Assembly (NCBI GenBank): GCA_963677165.2
Contig: CAXXSX010000002.1
Location: 3,906,001 to 3,970,000 of the forward strand
Source: JAFGXT01 sp963677165
GTDB lineage: Bacteria; Verrucomicrobiota; Lentisphaeria; Victivallales; SZUA-371
DNA: 64,000 nt
Direction of reading: 5' to 3'
Shown: positions 25,474 through 34,398 of the stretch, piece by piece
Numbering within the stretch: position 1 is the first letter of the stretch
Layout: each line of letters opens with the position of its first letter
Translations under genes and position numbers: made by a program
Notes under the pieces: model-generated
The model's database searches: none
The model's input: only the letters and a program-made list of their open reading frames with translations
Told to the model about the DNA's origin: nothing

Positions 25474-26461
25474 CAATTTTCTCCTTATGATCTTCCTGAT
25501 TATCAGTAAATATATCAGGAACTTCTCCGCAGTCAAAGAAGCGGTATTTTATAATTTGCCATTTCAAGCTTTTTTCTGCCTTCTGCAGTATTGCTTCCGG
25601 AATTGTTTCAGGAGTTTTACGGTATGAGGCAATTTCTTCGATTTCTTCCGTTTCACATCTGAATAGAACCGGAAGTGGTTTGCGGCATCCGCATGCAGTA
25701 AGGGCGTTCTTTGCTTTAAAGAAGGTTCGGCGCTGAAAATGATTGCGCAGCAATAGAAATGCCGGATATGCCAGAGCAAGAACCCAGAATGGTGCGAGGG
25801 AAAACTTCACTGCGGTGAAGGTTTGCATTATGGTCGCGCCCAGCAGAATAAATACCGGAATAATAAAGAGTAGAGCGTCGTATTTGGTTTGGAAGCAGTT
25901 GCCAATGTATTTTCTGAAACGGCTGGAGGCGGTCATGTAAGCGAAATGTTCCTCGAATGGAATATCGTCATGGATCATTCGAGCCGAGTGGCAAAGCTCG
26001 TGTGAGAGCAGTTCTGACCTACAGTAAATAAACCAGCGCTGATGTTTTGCGAAGTTTTTTCTGATAAGAAATACCGTGAAATATTCATCGGGATCGGTAA
26101 TTGCGCAGCCGCCCCACAGAAAACTAAGGTTATGAGAAAGAAAAAATCCAGGAACCCAGTTGATGGAAAAACTGAATAGTTTCTGTGTGATTTCGGCTGC
26201 TTCTGTCATTATTTCTGTCGGAATACGGCTTTTATGGTCCAGCTTATATTCCTCGAAAACAGTGACAAAACCATTCTGTTCCAGTTCTCTTTCGAATTCA
26301 GTATGTCGAGCGATGATTTTCTCAAGTCGTGTTTTGAAATTCTCAAGAGTTTCATCTCTCTTGATGAATAAGCCGGCTGCATCGAAGGCTGCCAATGTTG
26401 GAATATCCTCTTTTTGCAGATAATCGATAAGTTTTTCGTTCATCAACAACGTGTTTGACAT
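25439..26461 (-). CDS. Membrane protein with HExxH-type metalloprotease motif
   Basis: A 340-aa protein. LLSHELCHSARM near residue 155 gives an H-E-x-x-H zinc motif, and FEEHFAYM some 17 residues later supplies a plausible third zinc ligand (Glu). Two membrane helices follow (residues ~196-215 and ~220-238). The ~100-residue C-terminal tail is charged. No signal peptide precedes the catalytic region, so the active site may face the cytoplasm. I do not recognise the exact family. It is the first gene of a unit with the Nif3-like gene (35-bp overlap) and a lipoprotein. Confidence 0.65.
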   Translation of the reverse strand: MSNTLLMNEKLIDYLQKEDIPTLAAFDAAGLFIKRDETLENFKTRLEKIIARHTEFERELEQNGFVTVFEEYKLDHKSRIPTEIMTEAAEITQKLFSFSINWVPGFFLSHNLSFLWGGCAITDPDEYFTVFLIRKNFAKHQRWFIYCRSELLSHELCHSARMIHDDIPFEEHFAYMTASSRFRKYIGNCFQTKYDALLFIIPVFILLGATIMQTFTAVKFSLAPFWVLALAYPAFLLLRNHFQRRTFFKAKNALTACGCRKPLPVLFRCETEEIEEIASYRKTPETIPEAILQKAEKSLKWQIIKYRFFDCGEVPDIFTDNQEDHKEKIDDTTQGTDLVS

Positions 26462-26667
26462 AAATAGTATCAGCTTTTGTCCGAAATTAATATTAATACA
26501 GGCATTATTACCTGTATAAAATAGTTCGTATAATCGTGGTTATCAAGAATGAAGCCTTGAATAATTGCATTTACGTTTGACTGAATGGTTATTTTAGTCT
26601 ACATTATCCGTACGACGGATGCTGCTTATAAATTGAAATTATGAATTTTCCGCCAGGTGAATGTTAA

Positions 26668-27153
26668 ATGAATATAGAAAAAATTAACGCTTTTACGGAA
26701 GTGATCGTAAATACCCTTGAAACGTCAGTCAGCCAGACGCCGTTCAGGCATGGTGATTTCAAACGTCTGACAGGCGATATAAGAAATCCTGATGATTTGA
26801 TGGGAATCATAACATTTTCAGGAACCTTAATCGGAGCAATTCTTTTTACGTTTCCGGAAGAAACTGCCAGAAAGATTTATTCATCGTTAATGTTTGAGGA
26901 AGCTGATTCACTTGGAGATCAGGTGGTTGAAGCCTATACCGAAATCTTCAAGTTGATCATCCGAAATTTTGATATGGTCCTGAATGAAGAGAATATCCAG
27001 TTCGATCCACCCATGGTTGCAGCCGGACGTCGTCTGAAATACAAGAATGAAGACGACATCGAATGGCTACTTATTCCGATGGCATTTAAGAGTCTGGGAC
27101 GCTTTAATGTCTTTGTTGGAATGAAGGAAGTAAAATCTACTTCTTCCGTTTAA
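26668..27153 (+). CDS. CheX-like protein
   Basis: A 161-aa protein resembling the CheX/CheC-type phosphatase fold: the opening NAFTEVIVNTLETSVSQTPF, a beta segment MGIITFSGTLIGAILFTFPEETARKIYSSLM and the helix DQVVEAYTEIFKLIIRNFDMVL match the CheX order. In active CheX the helix carries an ExxN motif; here the equivalent region has E-A-Y-T-E-I-F-K with no obvious Asn, so phosphatase activity is doubtful. A ribosome site AGGTG precedes the ATG. It is monocistronic, convergent with hldD, and no chemotaxis genes are nearby. Confidence 0.65.
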   Translation: MNIEKINAFTEVIVNTLETSVSQTPFRHGDFKRLTGDIRNPDDLMGIITFSGTLIGAILFTFPEETARKIYSSLMFEEADSLGDQVVEAYTEIFKLIIRNFDMVLNEENIQFDPPMVAAGRRLKYKNEDDIEWLLIPMAFKSLGRFNVFVGMKEVKSTSSV

Positions 27154-27163
27154 TTAGTCTGGC

Positions 27164-28141
27164 TTATTCGTCGCCCAGAAATTTTTCCTGCGAAGTATAA
27201 TTGCAGATATAATCTTTTACGGCATCGTCAAGCGACATCGTTTGTCGATTATAACCCAGAACTTTCAGTCGTGTCATTTCCGCGCAGGTGTAATACTGGT
27301 ATTTGCCGCGAAGATGTTCCGGCATGTCGATGTATTCGATATTTTCAGGACGATTCATTGCCTTGAATACTGCGTGAGCCAGTGCGTTCCAGGTTTCCGC
27401 TACTCCACTGCCGATATTGTATATGCCAAATCCCTGTGGATGGTCCATCAGGAACAGAACCATGTCGACCGCATCCTTGACGTAGAGGAAGTCGCGCATT
27501 TGTTCGCCGTCTTTATACTCGCTGCGATGTGATTTGAACAGTTTTAGTTTGCCGGTTGCGGAAATTTGTTCATAGGCTTTGCAAACTACACTGCGCATAT
27601 CACCTTTATGACGTTCGTTAGGACCGTATACGTTGGTAAATTTCAGGCCAGTGATACGGTCAAGTACCCCTTTATTCTTTGCCCATAGGTCGAACATATG
27701 CTTTGAGTATCCGTACATGTTAAGTGGACGCAATTTTTCCAGTTCGGCGATATTGTCATTGTATCCAAGGCTGCCGTCTCCATAGGTAGCGGAGCTTGAG
27801 GCATAGAGAAATCTGATTCCTTCATAAAGGCAGAATTCAGCCATTTCTTTGGTATACTGGAAATTATTGTCAGCCAGATAAGAAGCATCCAATTCCGTAG
27901 TGGCAGAACATGCTCCCAGATGGATAAAAGCCTTGATCTCTTTGCCGAAAGCTTTAGAAGCAACCATGGACCTGAATGCTTCTTTTTCCAGATAGTCGGC
28001 ATATTTTAAAGCCCTTAAATTTTTCCATTTTTCGCCGGAACCCAAATGGTCAACTGCAATAATATTAGTAATTCCGCGCTGATTCAGAGCCCAGATTATT
28101 GAACTTCCGATAAGGCCCGCTGCACCGGTAACGATATACAT
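27164..28141 (-). CDS. hldD: ADP-L-glycero-D-manno-heptose 6-epimerase
   Basis: A 325-aa extended short-chain dehydrogenase acting on ADP-heptose for the LPS inner core. TGAAGLIGSS binds NADP. HLGACSATTELD is close to the HldD family segment. MYGYSKHMFD holds the catalytic Tyr-xxx-Lys, and LKFTNVYGPNERHKGDMRSV is strongly characteristic of HldD. MRDFLYVKDAVDM follows. Ribosome site AAGGAA. Next to lptD on the same strand (50 bp), it marks an LPS-bearing outer membrane. Confidence 0.93.
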   Translation of the reverse strand: MYIVTGAAGLIGSSIIWALNQRGITNIIAVDHLGSGEKWKNLRALKYADYLEKEAFRSMVASKAFGKEIKAFIHLGACSATTELDASYLADNNFQYTKEMAEFCLYEGIRFLYASSSATYGDGSLGYNDNIAELEKLRPLNMYGYSKHMFDLWAKNKGVLDRITGLKFTNVYGPNERHKGDMRSVVCKAYEQISATGKLKLFKSHRSEYKDGEQMRDFLYVKDAVDMVLFLMDHPQGFGIYNIGSGVAETWNALAHAVFKAMNRPENIEYIDMPEHLRGKYQYYTCAEMTRLKVLGYNRQTMSLDDAVKDYICNYTSQEKFLGDE

Positions 28142-28191
28142 AATTGATTTCCTTTGTTAAAAAAAGTTATAACTGAATATACTGATTCGGA

Positions 28192-30936
28192 TTAGCTGCC
28201 GTCGTCGTTGTCATCAGTATTGAATTTTGAACTTGAACCGACAGCCATACCGGGCATTGCGGTGAGTGATAGAGTGGCGTATACGGAATGGCTGATATCT
28301 TTTTCTCCATCACTTTCACGGGAGCATTCCTGTACTCCGACCAGGGAAACTTTCCAGCAATGGAAAGTCTTTGATAACCTGATTTGTTGCTGACGCATAA
28401 ATCCGGCTTCGACATCGTAATAAATTTCGTATGCGGCTTTGGTTTCCGGAATAAACGGAACCGGAACTTCAAGACCGGCTCTGATTGTCTGACTGCGATT
28501 ATAATAGCGACCGAATGCGGTGCCGGATTCTATTGCGGTAAGAGTACTGCCCATAGAATAAGCTGAGTGTGATTTGTAATAATCCTGATAGTTGTATGAC
28601 AGGTAAACGCTGGCATCTTCAAAGAGAGTATAGCGGATTGTCGTTTGCCATTTGTCAATCCAGTGGGCGGATATCCCGGCACGCTCGGTGTATCGTCCGT
28701 TTCTGTATGTATCAACGATCTCTTCTTTATTGTGACTCAGGTCAAGCAGGAGGGTTGATGACAGAGATAGTTTCGAGGTTGGGTTAAACTTGAGAATGGT
28801 TGCCAGATCACCTAAGTGGGACAGATTATCCTGACTGTCCATATGATAATCAATATAGTTTTCAAGAGATGCCCATTCAAAAATCTGTTCCGAACCAAAA
28901 TCACCTCGTCTTGTCTGCAAGCGGTTTTTCAAACCGAGGCGGACGAAATGCTGACGTTCCAGCCGGTCGATATCATCAAAGTAGTAGAGTTGTTCGCGGG
29001 AAGCGGTAGGTTCCGGCATGTAGGTGTAATTTACATATGGTTCTGCAACGTGGCGAAGGCCGTCGAGTTGCCAGTAAACATTTTTTACATTCTGCCAGGA
29101 GCGGTGAATCTTGGTATTTGCCTGGATACCGAGTTCTCCTGCAAAACGCGCTACGGCGCCGCCTTTGTTGTCGTAGTTAACCACGTTCATATTGTCATTG
29201 GTTATGTCGATGTCATCTGCGATAAACATAGAGGCAAGATCGTTATCACTGATTTTTGTTTTGGAAGATGTATTGTAATAAGTTAACCGACCGCCGACTC
29301 TCGGGGTAATGTTCAGCCATTCGAACAATTGGAAAGGATAGTACAGCATATGCATAGTATCGAACCTGATGGCTCCGTAATTTGCCGGGTCAACGCCGTT
29401 ACCGGTAGTTCGCGGTTCGTCCCAGTCTCGGAACATCATATTCATATTGGCGAAACTAGTGGTTGATTGGTGATAAATATTGCTGAACAACTCCTGTCGG
29501 GGGGTATCGAGACTGAACTCCGGAAATTTCTGGACAGCAGTATAAAAGTTGTTTACCCGTGGCCGGGTATAAGCTGCGGCGCTGAAATAGTCATTTTGAT
29601 ATTCTAATGCGGCATAACTTGCCGGTTGTGGAGTGTTGCTGCTGCGGTCGGAGAAAAAGTCATCAAGAAATTTATAATCACTGAGTATTTCAAGATTTCC
29701 TCTGAAATCCAACCGAGAAGTAAGGTGAGTCAGGTTTGATACTTTAAAGTCATAACGCTGAGATGGTATGCCGAGACGGTATTTGTTGGCGCGATAGGTT
29801 GCTTCATCGTCGTCATCGGTTCCCCATTTATTTTGATCGTGGATCATGTAGGCAAAGAAATTTGTTTTCGAGTTTGGGGTATCAATCCACAAATCATTTC
29901 CATAGCCGAAACCGCGTTTGCTGTAGTAGTCGAGGTGAACACGGTCTTGTGTGAATGGATAGTCAAGTAAGGTGAATTTTTTGCTGGTTTTTACAAAACC
30001 GCCCCAGTCGTCATCGTAACCACCTTGTATCTGGCATAAACCAAGGGAGATATCTGCCGGTTTATATATTGCTGGAAGCCAGAATATCGGTATGCCGGCG
30101 ACATTCAAAGTACAGTTATAACCCCAGTAGCTGTGTTCGCCCTGGTCTGGATTGTACATGCTCAAATCTGATGGATTTACTTCCGGCATGATGGTCAGTT
30201 CACTGCTGTTTACAGAATAATGTTCCTGATTGTTTCTGATGTACTCACAAGTTGTTACAATGGCATTTTTTACTTTAATTTTTCCGTCAGGTGTACGGGT
30301 GGCGGAATCTCCTGAACAGAAAAAGTTTTTATAACCGACGAAAAATTTATCAAATTCAATACTTCCGGTCTGCAGATTACCTGAAATTCGTTCTGCTTTA
30401 AAGATGTCGCTACGTAAGAATTCTCTGACTACCAGTAATTGTTGACCTATAGTCGTCATCCGGTATCCGACTACTTCAAGGCGTTTATTGGCGTTTTTTA
30501 ATTCTTTGTCATATTCTTCCAGGGTCAAGTTGCTGATTTTAGATCTGGAGCGTTTTAAGACAATATGTCCTTTAGCGTCCAAATCTTTGCTGGTCGGGTT
30601 GACGATCGCTTTGTCGGCGTGGATGGTGATGTCCATATATGTAATTCTGACATTACCCGAGGCTATAATATTTCCTCCGACATACTCCAGAGAATCGGCA
30701 TTCGCGCTTACCTTCTGGTTACTGAATTCAAAATATTGCTTTTCGCTGGAACTGGTTGTGGAACTCTCTTGAGGAGAAAACGTAAAAGAATAAGGCGACT
30801 TCTCTTTATCTCCGCCGACAGTCATAGTACTGGATTTAGATTCTGCTGCCGCGACGGAGGCCGTCGCTGTGAAGAACGACAGAAGCAGCATGCTGCATAC
30901 CGCTGATCTTACTAATGTTGCTGTTTTCGAAGTCAA
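28192..30936 (-). CDS. lptD: LPS-assembly protein LptD
   Basis: A 914-aa outer-membrane protein that inserts LPS with LptE. The start is a TTG at 30936, preceded by AAGGA; no ATG gives an intact signal peptide (CSMLLLSFFTATASVAAAES). Residues ~70-150 are the periplasmic OstA/LptA-like beta-taco (FEFSNQKVSANADSLEY, MDITIHADKAIVNP). The rest is the LptD barrel (WGYNCTLNVAGIPIFWLPAIY, DRVHLDYYSKRGFGYGNDLW) with many alternating aromatic strands to the C-terminus. Length is slightly above the usual 750-850. Confidence 0.9.
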   Translation of the reverse strand: MTSKTATLVRSAVCSMLLLSFFTATASVAAAESKSSTMTVGGDKEKSPYSFTFSPQESSTTSSSEKQYFEFSNQKVSANADSLEYVGGNIIASGNVRITYMDITIHADKAIVNPTSKDLDAKGHIVLKRSRSKISNLTLEEYDKELKNANKRLEVVGYRMTTIGQQLLVVREFLRSDIFKAERISGNLQTGSIEFDKFFVGYKNFFCSGDSATRTPDGKIKVKNAIVTTCEYIRNNQEHYSVNSSELTIMPEVNPSDLSMYNPDQGEHSYWGYNCTLNVAGIPIFWLPAIYKPADISLGLCQIQGGYDDDWGGFVKTSKKFTLLDYPFTQDRVHLDYYSKRGFGYGNDLWIDTPNSKTNFFAYMIHDQNKWGTDDDDEATYRANKYRLGIPSQRYDFKVSNLTHLTSRLDFRGNLEILSDYKFLDDFFSDRSSNTPQPASYAALEYQNDYFSAAAYTRPRVNNFYTAVQKFPEFSLDTPRQELFSNIYHQSTTSFANMNMMFRDWDEPRTTGNGVDPANYGAIRFDTMHMLYYPFQLFEWLNITPRVGGRLTYYNTSSKTKISDNDLASMFIADDIDITNDNMNVVNYDNKGGAVARFAGELGIQANTKIHRSWQNVKNVYWQLDGLRHVAEPYVNYTYMPEPTASREQLYYFDDIDRLERQHFVRLGLKNRLQTRRGDFGSEQIFEWASLENYIDYHMDSQDNLSHLGDLATILKFNPTSKLSLSSTLLLDLSHNKEEIVDTYRNGRYTERAGISAHWIDKWQTTIRYTLFEDASVYLSYNYQDYYKSHSAYSMGSTLTAIESGTAFGRYYNRSQTIRAGLEVPVPFIPETKAAYEIYYDVEAGFMRQQQIRLSKTFHCWKVSLVGVQECSRESDGEKDISHSVYATLSLTAMPGMAVGSSSKFNTDDNDDGS

Positions 30937-30970
30937 TTGTCTTTTCCTTATTTTCCACTTCCTGCTTAAA

Positions 30971-30997
30971 ACGGGTCGCCGTATAACGGCGACCCGT
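30971..30997. terminator. Perfect 12-bp hairpin, probable terminator
   Basis: ACGGGTCGCCGT (30971-30982), a 3-nt loop and ACGGCGACCCGT (30986-30997) lie just after the stop of the dehydrogenase gene at 31003 and 35 bp before the lptD start. The T-run on the minus side is only TTT directly after the stem, so termination may be partial. Confidence 0.6.
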
Positions 30998-31002
30998 GTT
31001 TC

Positions 31003-32664
31003 TTACGAATATTTACCGAGAATTATGTCTTCAGTGTTTTTGGTATAAAAACCAGATGCATTCAGAGTTTCAGCCAAATTATCAGACAGTTCGGTGATTT
31101 TATTAACCGGGGTCAGGGGCAAATCTTCGCAACTCGGAAAAATAACTGTTTTTCCTGGGAATTTTGCGTCAATTACAGCCTGAAGCCCTTCCTTTAGTGA
31201 TTTCATTCCTCCGATTGCCGCCAAAGCGGTTACCGGATTGAGGGTACCGGATTCTGCCAGACCCAGCGTATGGCGCAGGTGAGCGGTACGGCTGCCGCTG
31301 GAACCGATATAGCGAGCTCCGTTCTGCGCGATCATTCTTACGTTCATAGATCCTTCTTTCCCAGCAGGAATTCCTGCAAAGATATTCATCAATCCGTCTT
31401 CTTTCAGGAATTCGGCTGCGCCGTTGAGGACCGGTACTACCGGAACCAGCATGATGATATCGTCAAATCCTTCCGGTGCGAATTTTCCAACCGCTTCGTT
31501 GAACTCAGCGGGAGAAGCAAAGTCTGTCGGGTTCAATGTGACAAACTCAATGTCGCGTTCTTCAATCTTGTCTTTCAGTAATGCTTTTACGTTGGCAATA
31601 CGTGCGTTATCCATATCACTAACCAGGATACGTGACGGACCATCGGGATTTTCTACAGCCATCTGAGTATGCATCTGTCCCATTGCTCCGGCACCGCCGG
31701 GGAGCCAGCAAGTTCCGCCTTTTTTGACGCTACTTCTAACATTGCGGTTATAGGCCGCAGAGAAGTCGCAGCCTGTTGCTCCCTGATAGAACCAGCCTTC
31801 ATAATGGATGCTGCCGACATCAAATGACCATGCTTCATTCGGATAGTTGCCGATAAAGCTGATTACCGCTCCGCGGTTGCCGAGTTTTCCGGCTTTTTCC
31901 GCAACTTCCTGTGAGCAGTTGCAGATAAAAATATCGTCAAATCCAGCTTCCGGCAGTGCGTCAACAACTTTGACTTTGCCGGCAAATGCCTGGTTGAAGG
32001 TTGATTCAGTAGCGGATGAAGGACTGACAAGGATTATTTCTGAAGGTGCAGATGCAGTAAGCAGTGATCCCGGAACATATTCAGCGCTGTCGCCGAATAC
32101 AGCCAGAACTTTGCCCCCCTGTTTGGGGACTGTACGGTTTTCGATCATGTAACTTGCCATAACACAGGTCCAGGGCTCCATCAGCGCGGCTACGGCAGAA
32201 GGAGTTTTGGGATCGACAGGAAGCAGATAGCAACCTTCGTCACCATTGAGTACGCGCTGATCAATCAGGCTGTACTGTGCCATTCCGCCGTCGATCGCGT
32301 ATCCGTAGGCAAAGCCTTTGCCATTGACGTAAATGTCAGCCTGAATGATAAATTTATCTCCGGCTCTATACTTGTCTTGAAGGTTTTTTCCGACTTTGAC
32401 CACTGTCATTACGGCTTCATGACCAGGAATTACCGGGTCGGTTTCAAGGTTTTCTGAGATTACGCGGGGATGATCCTCTCCGGCTCTAATCAACTTTACA
32501 TCGGAAAAGCACAAACCGATTGCATCGATCTTGACCAGCAGTTCGTCATCACCGTTAGCGGGTACGGGAACAACGCAAGGCTGATCGTCTTTTCCGAATT
32601 TTTCCATACCGGCACCGAATAACGGCCATGCCAGCATTTTTTCAGGTACTGAGTTTTCACTCAT
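31003..32664 (-). CDS. Long zinc-type MDR dehydrogenase with two Rossmann-like regions
   Basis: A 553-aa protein, ~200 residues longer than ordinary alcohol dehydrogenases. Residues ~1-180 are the GroES-like catalytic domain with plausible zinc ligands Cys52 (IGLCFSD), His82-Glu83 (VIPGHEA) and a Glu in ALMEPWTCV. A first Rossmann-like segment follows (GGKVLAVFGDSAEYVPG, ~183-290) with a degraded glycine loop. A second has an intact one (LPGGAGAMGQMHTQ, ~320-440). L-sorbose-1-phosphate reductases are similarly long MDR enzymes, so a polyol or ketose phosphate substrate is possible. Ribosome site AGGAG. It is followed by a hairpin terminator and is not clearly in an operon with lptD. Confidence 0.75.
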   Translation of the reverse strand: MSENSVPEKMLAWPLFGAGMEKFGKDDQPCVVPVPANGDDELLVKIDAIGLCFSDVKLIRAGEDHPRVISENLETDPVIPGHEAVMTVVKVGKNLQDKYRAGDKFIIQADIYVNGKGFAYGYAIDGGMAQYSLIDQRVLNGDEGCYLLPVDPKTPSAVAALMEPWTCVMASYMIENRTVPKQGGKVLAVFGDSAEYVPGSLLTASAPSEIILVSPSSATESTFNQAFAGKVKVVDALPEAGFDDIFICNCSQEVAEKAGKLGNRGAVISFIGNYPNEAWSFDVGSIHYEGWFYQGATGCDFSAAYNRNVRSSVKKGGTCWLPGGAGAMGQMHTQMAVENPDGPSRILVSDMDNARIANVKALLKDKIEERDIEFVTLNPTDFASPAEFNEAVGKFAPEGFDDIIMLVPVVPVLNGAAEFLKEDGLMNIFAGIPAGKEGSMNVRMIAQNGARYIGSSGSRTAHLRHTLGLAESGTLNPVTALAAIGGMKSLKEGLQAVIDAKFPGKTVIFPSCEDLPLTPVNKITELSDNLAETLNASGFYTKNTEDIILGKYS

Positions 32665-32918
32665 TATGTTTCACTCCTGAGTTCGTTTCTGGTTTCGAAA
32701 AAACAATTGCGGGTAACTTAATATGCTTTGAATTTACAAAATTTCAAATCCGCTTCTCACTCCATTTTAACATATTTTAACTGTTTGTCGGTAGACGTTC
32801 ATATCGCTTCAAACTTCAGTCGCTGCGACTTTCTTTGGGTGCGAAGGAAAATAAATTGGTATACAGGCTTGATTTATTGACTCGCAGAAGTATAACTACA
32901 ATATAAACGGAGGCAAAT

Positions 32919-33539
32919 ATGTCTGGATTTATAGTAAAGCAACTTGTGGTTGGCGGATTCGACGATAATTTTTCATATATCATTTATTCAAGGGCTAATG
33001 GTGATACGGCTGTTGTTGACCCCTGTGGTGATGTTGAGATTATACGACGCGGTTTACAGGAACTTGGACCGTGTCAGGTTAAATATATTTTGCTGACGCA
33101 TGGGCATCACGATCATACTTCCAATGTTGAGGACATAAAATCCGATACTTCTGCTTCGGTTGCCGGGCATCCGGACTGTTCTTATCCGCTTGATATGACC
33201 TTGTCGAATGGACAACAGTTGCCGTTTGGAGACGGTTTTATTGAATGTCTGTATGCTCCGGGGCACACTTGCGACGGTGTTTTGTATCGCCTCAGTGATG
33301 ATTCCGCTTTGTTTACCGGTGACACTTTATTTATCGACTGGTGTGGGTATTGCACCCCGACAACGATGTATAAGACTATGCGCGAAGTGATATTTCCGCT
33401 GGCTGATTCCAATATCGTCTATTCCGGGCATAACTACGGTCGGGAACCGTTTGGCCCACTTGGCGTCGAGAAGCGGCGTAATCCTTATCTTGCAGCGAAT
33501 ACTTTTGAGAAATTCCAGATTGCATTGAGGAATTTGTAA
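32919..33539 (+). CDS. Metallo-beta-lactamase-fold hydrolase, glyoxalase II-like
   Basis: A 206-aa cytoplasmic hydrolase. LLTHGHHDHTSN gives the HxHxDH metal motif (His61, His63, Asp65, His66). The later ligands are in LYAPGHTCDG (His), ALFTGDTLF (Asp) and VYSGHNYG (His). The order is that of glyoxalase II and related thioesterases, but it lacks the full C-terminal substrate domain of classical glyoxalase II. Ribosome site GGAGG. Monocistronic and convergent with the DUF72 gene (5-bp gap). Confidence 0.9.
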   Translation: MSGFIVKQLVVGGFDDNFSYIIYSRANGDTAVVDPCGDVEIIRRGLQELGPCQVKYILLTHGHHDHTSNVEDIKSDTSASVAGHPDCSYPLDMTLSNGQQLPFGDGFIECLYAPGHTCDGVLYRLSDDSALFTGDTLFIDWCGYCTPTTMYKTMREVIFPLADSNIVYSGHNYGREPFGPLGVEKRRNPYLAANTFEKFQIALRNL

Positions 33540-33544
33540 GCCAT

Positions 33545-34270
33545 TTATAATTGTTTCTGTAGAGTTGTTGCGTTTGTTACTGCCCAGCCGTCAAGATCAT
33601 TATTGAAATATACATAGGCATCACGTGATGCGTCCAGGTTGTTTCGCAGGTAGTTTGCTAGTTCCGTCAGGTCGTGATCGGAATAGCCGCCGCATGATAT
33701 GCCGTGTCGCCTGACGTAGATAAAGTCAGCGGTTTCCGGCGTGTCGATCGGCATGTCTTCCCAGTCTGAATTACACAGCGCGGCGTTATTGCTTCTCAGT
33801 ATTTCATAGATGTCATCCCGGAGCCATTCCGAATTCCTGAATTCAAACGCGAAACGACAATATTTTTTGTATGGCTCCAGTAGTTTCATGAAAGCTGTCA
33901 GCCGATCAGGATGTACACCGAGATTTGGCGGTAGTTGCCAGAGAACGATTTCCAGTTTGGGATGTAACAGCCGGGCGCGATCCATCAAAAGTTCCAGGGA
34001 GTGCGGTTCGACATTCAGCTTCTTTACGTGGGTGATGTATCTGCTGCCTTTGATGGAAAAACCGAAGCGGGGAGGGGTTTTACGGTTCCAGCCGCCGAAA
34101 AAATGGCTTGGCGGTGTGCGGTAAAATGTTACGTTCATTTCAACCGTACAAAAGAATCGGCTGTAATATTCCAGATATTGTGAAGATTTCAAGCCCGGTG
34201 GATAAAACACATTCCGCCAGTGATTGTAGGAGTAACCGCTTGTCCCGATATATATTCTCCCGGTTTTCAT
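33545..34270 (-). CDS. DUF72 family protein
   Basis: A 241-aa TIM-barrel protein. RIYIGTSGYSYNHWRNVFYPPGLKS at the start, FGFSIKGSRYITHVK, VLWQLPPNL, FAFEFRNSEWL and YVYFNNDLDGWAVTNA are the DUF72 landmarks. Its biochemical role is unknown; the fold resembles endonuclease IV-type barrels. I chose the ATG at 34270, although a longer frame to a TTG at 34348 exists, because that extension runs through the ppdK terminator and family members begin at this point. No strong ribosome site is seen. Confidence 0.85.
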   Translation of the reverse strand: MKTGRIYIGTSGYSYNHWRNVFYPPGLKSSQYLEYYSRFFCTVEMNVTFYRTPPSHFFGGWNRKTPPRFGFSIKGSRYITHVKKLNVEPHSLELLMDRARLLHPKLEIVLWQLPPNLGVHPDRLTAFMKLLEPYKKYCRFAFEFRNSEWLRDDIYEILRSNNAALCNSDWEDMPIDTPETADFIYVRRHGISCGGYSDHDLTELANYLRNNLDASRDAYVYFNNDLDGWAVTNATTLQKQL

Positions 34271-34315
34271 AAAGATAATTATACATTCGGGTTTTGTCCC
34301 CGTAAATAGCTGGAT

Positions 34316-34354
34316 AAAAAAAACTGGTCGAAAGATTGTCTCTTTCAACCAGTT
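34316..34354 (-). terminator. Intrinsic terminator of ppdK
   Basis: On the minus strand AACTGGTTGAAAGA, a 5-nt loop and TCTTTCGACCAGTT (34354-34322, one G-T wobble) run into a stretch of eight T (34323-34316). It lies 44 bp after the ppdK stop. Confidence 0.9.
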
Positions 34355-34398
34355 TGGATGTAACTTAATATGATGCCGTTATTGCATCATGAACATGA

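Noticed and set aside
34271..34348. N-terminal extension of the DUF72 protein from a TTG
   Set aside because: The extension is the ppdK terminator read on the same strand, and the family begins at the ATG at 34270.
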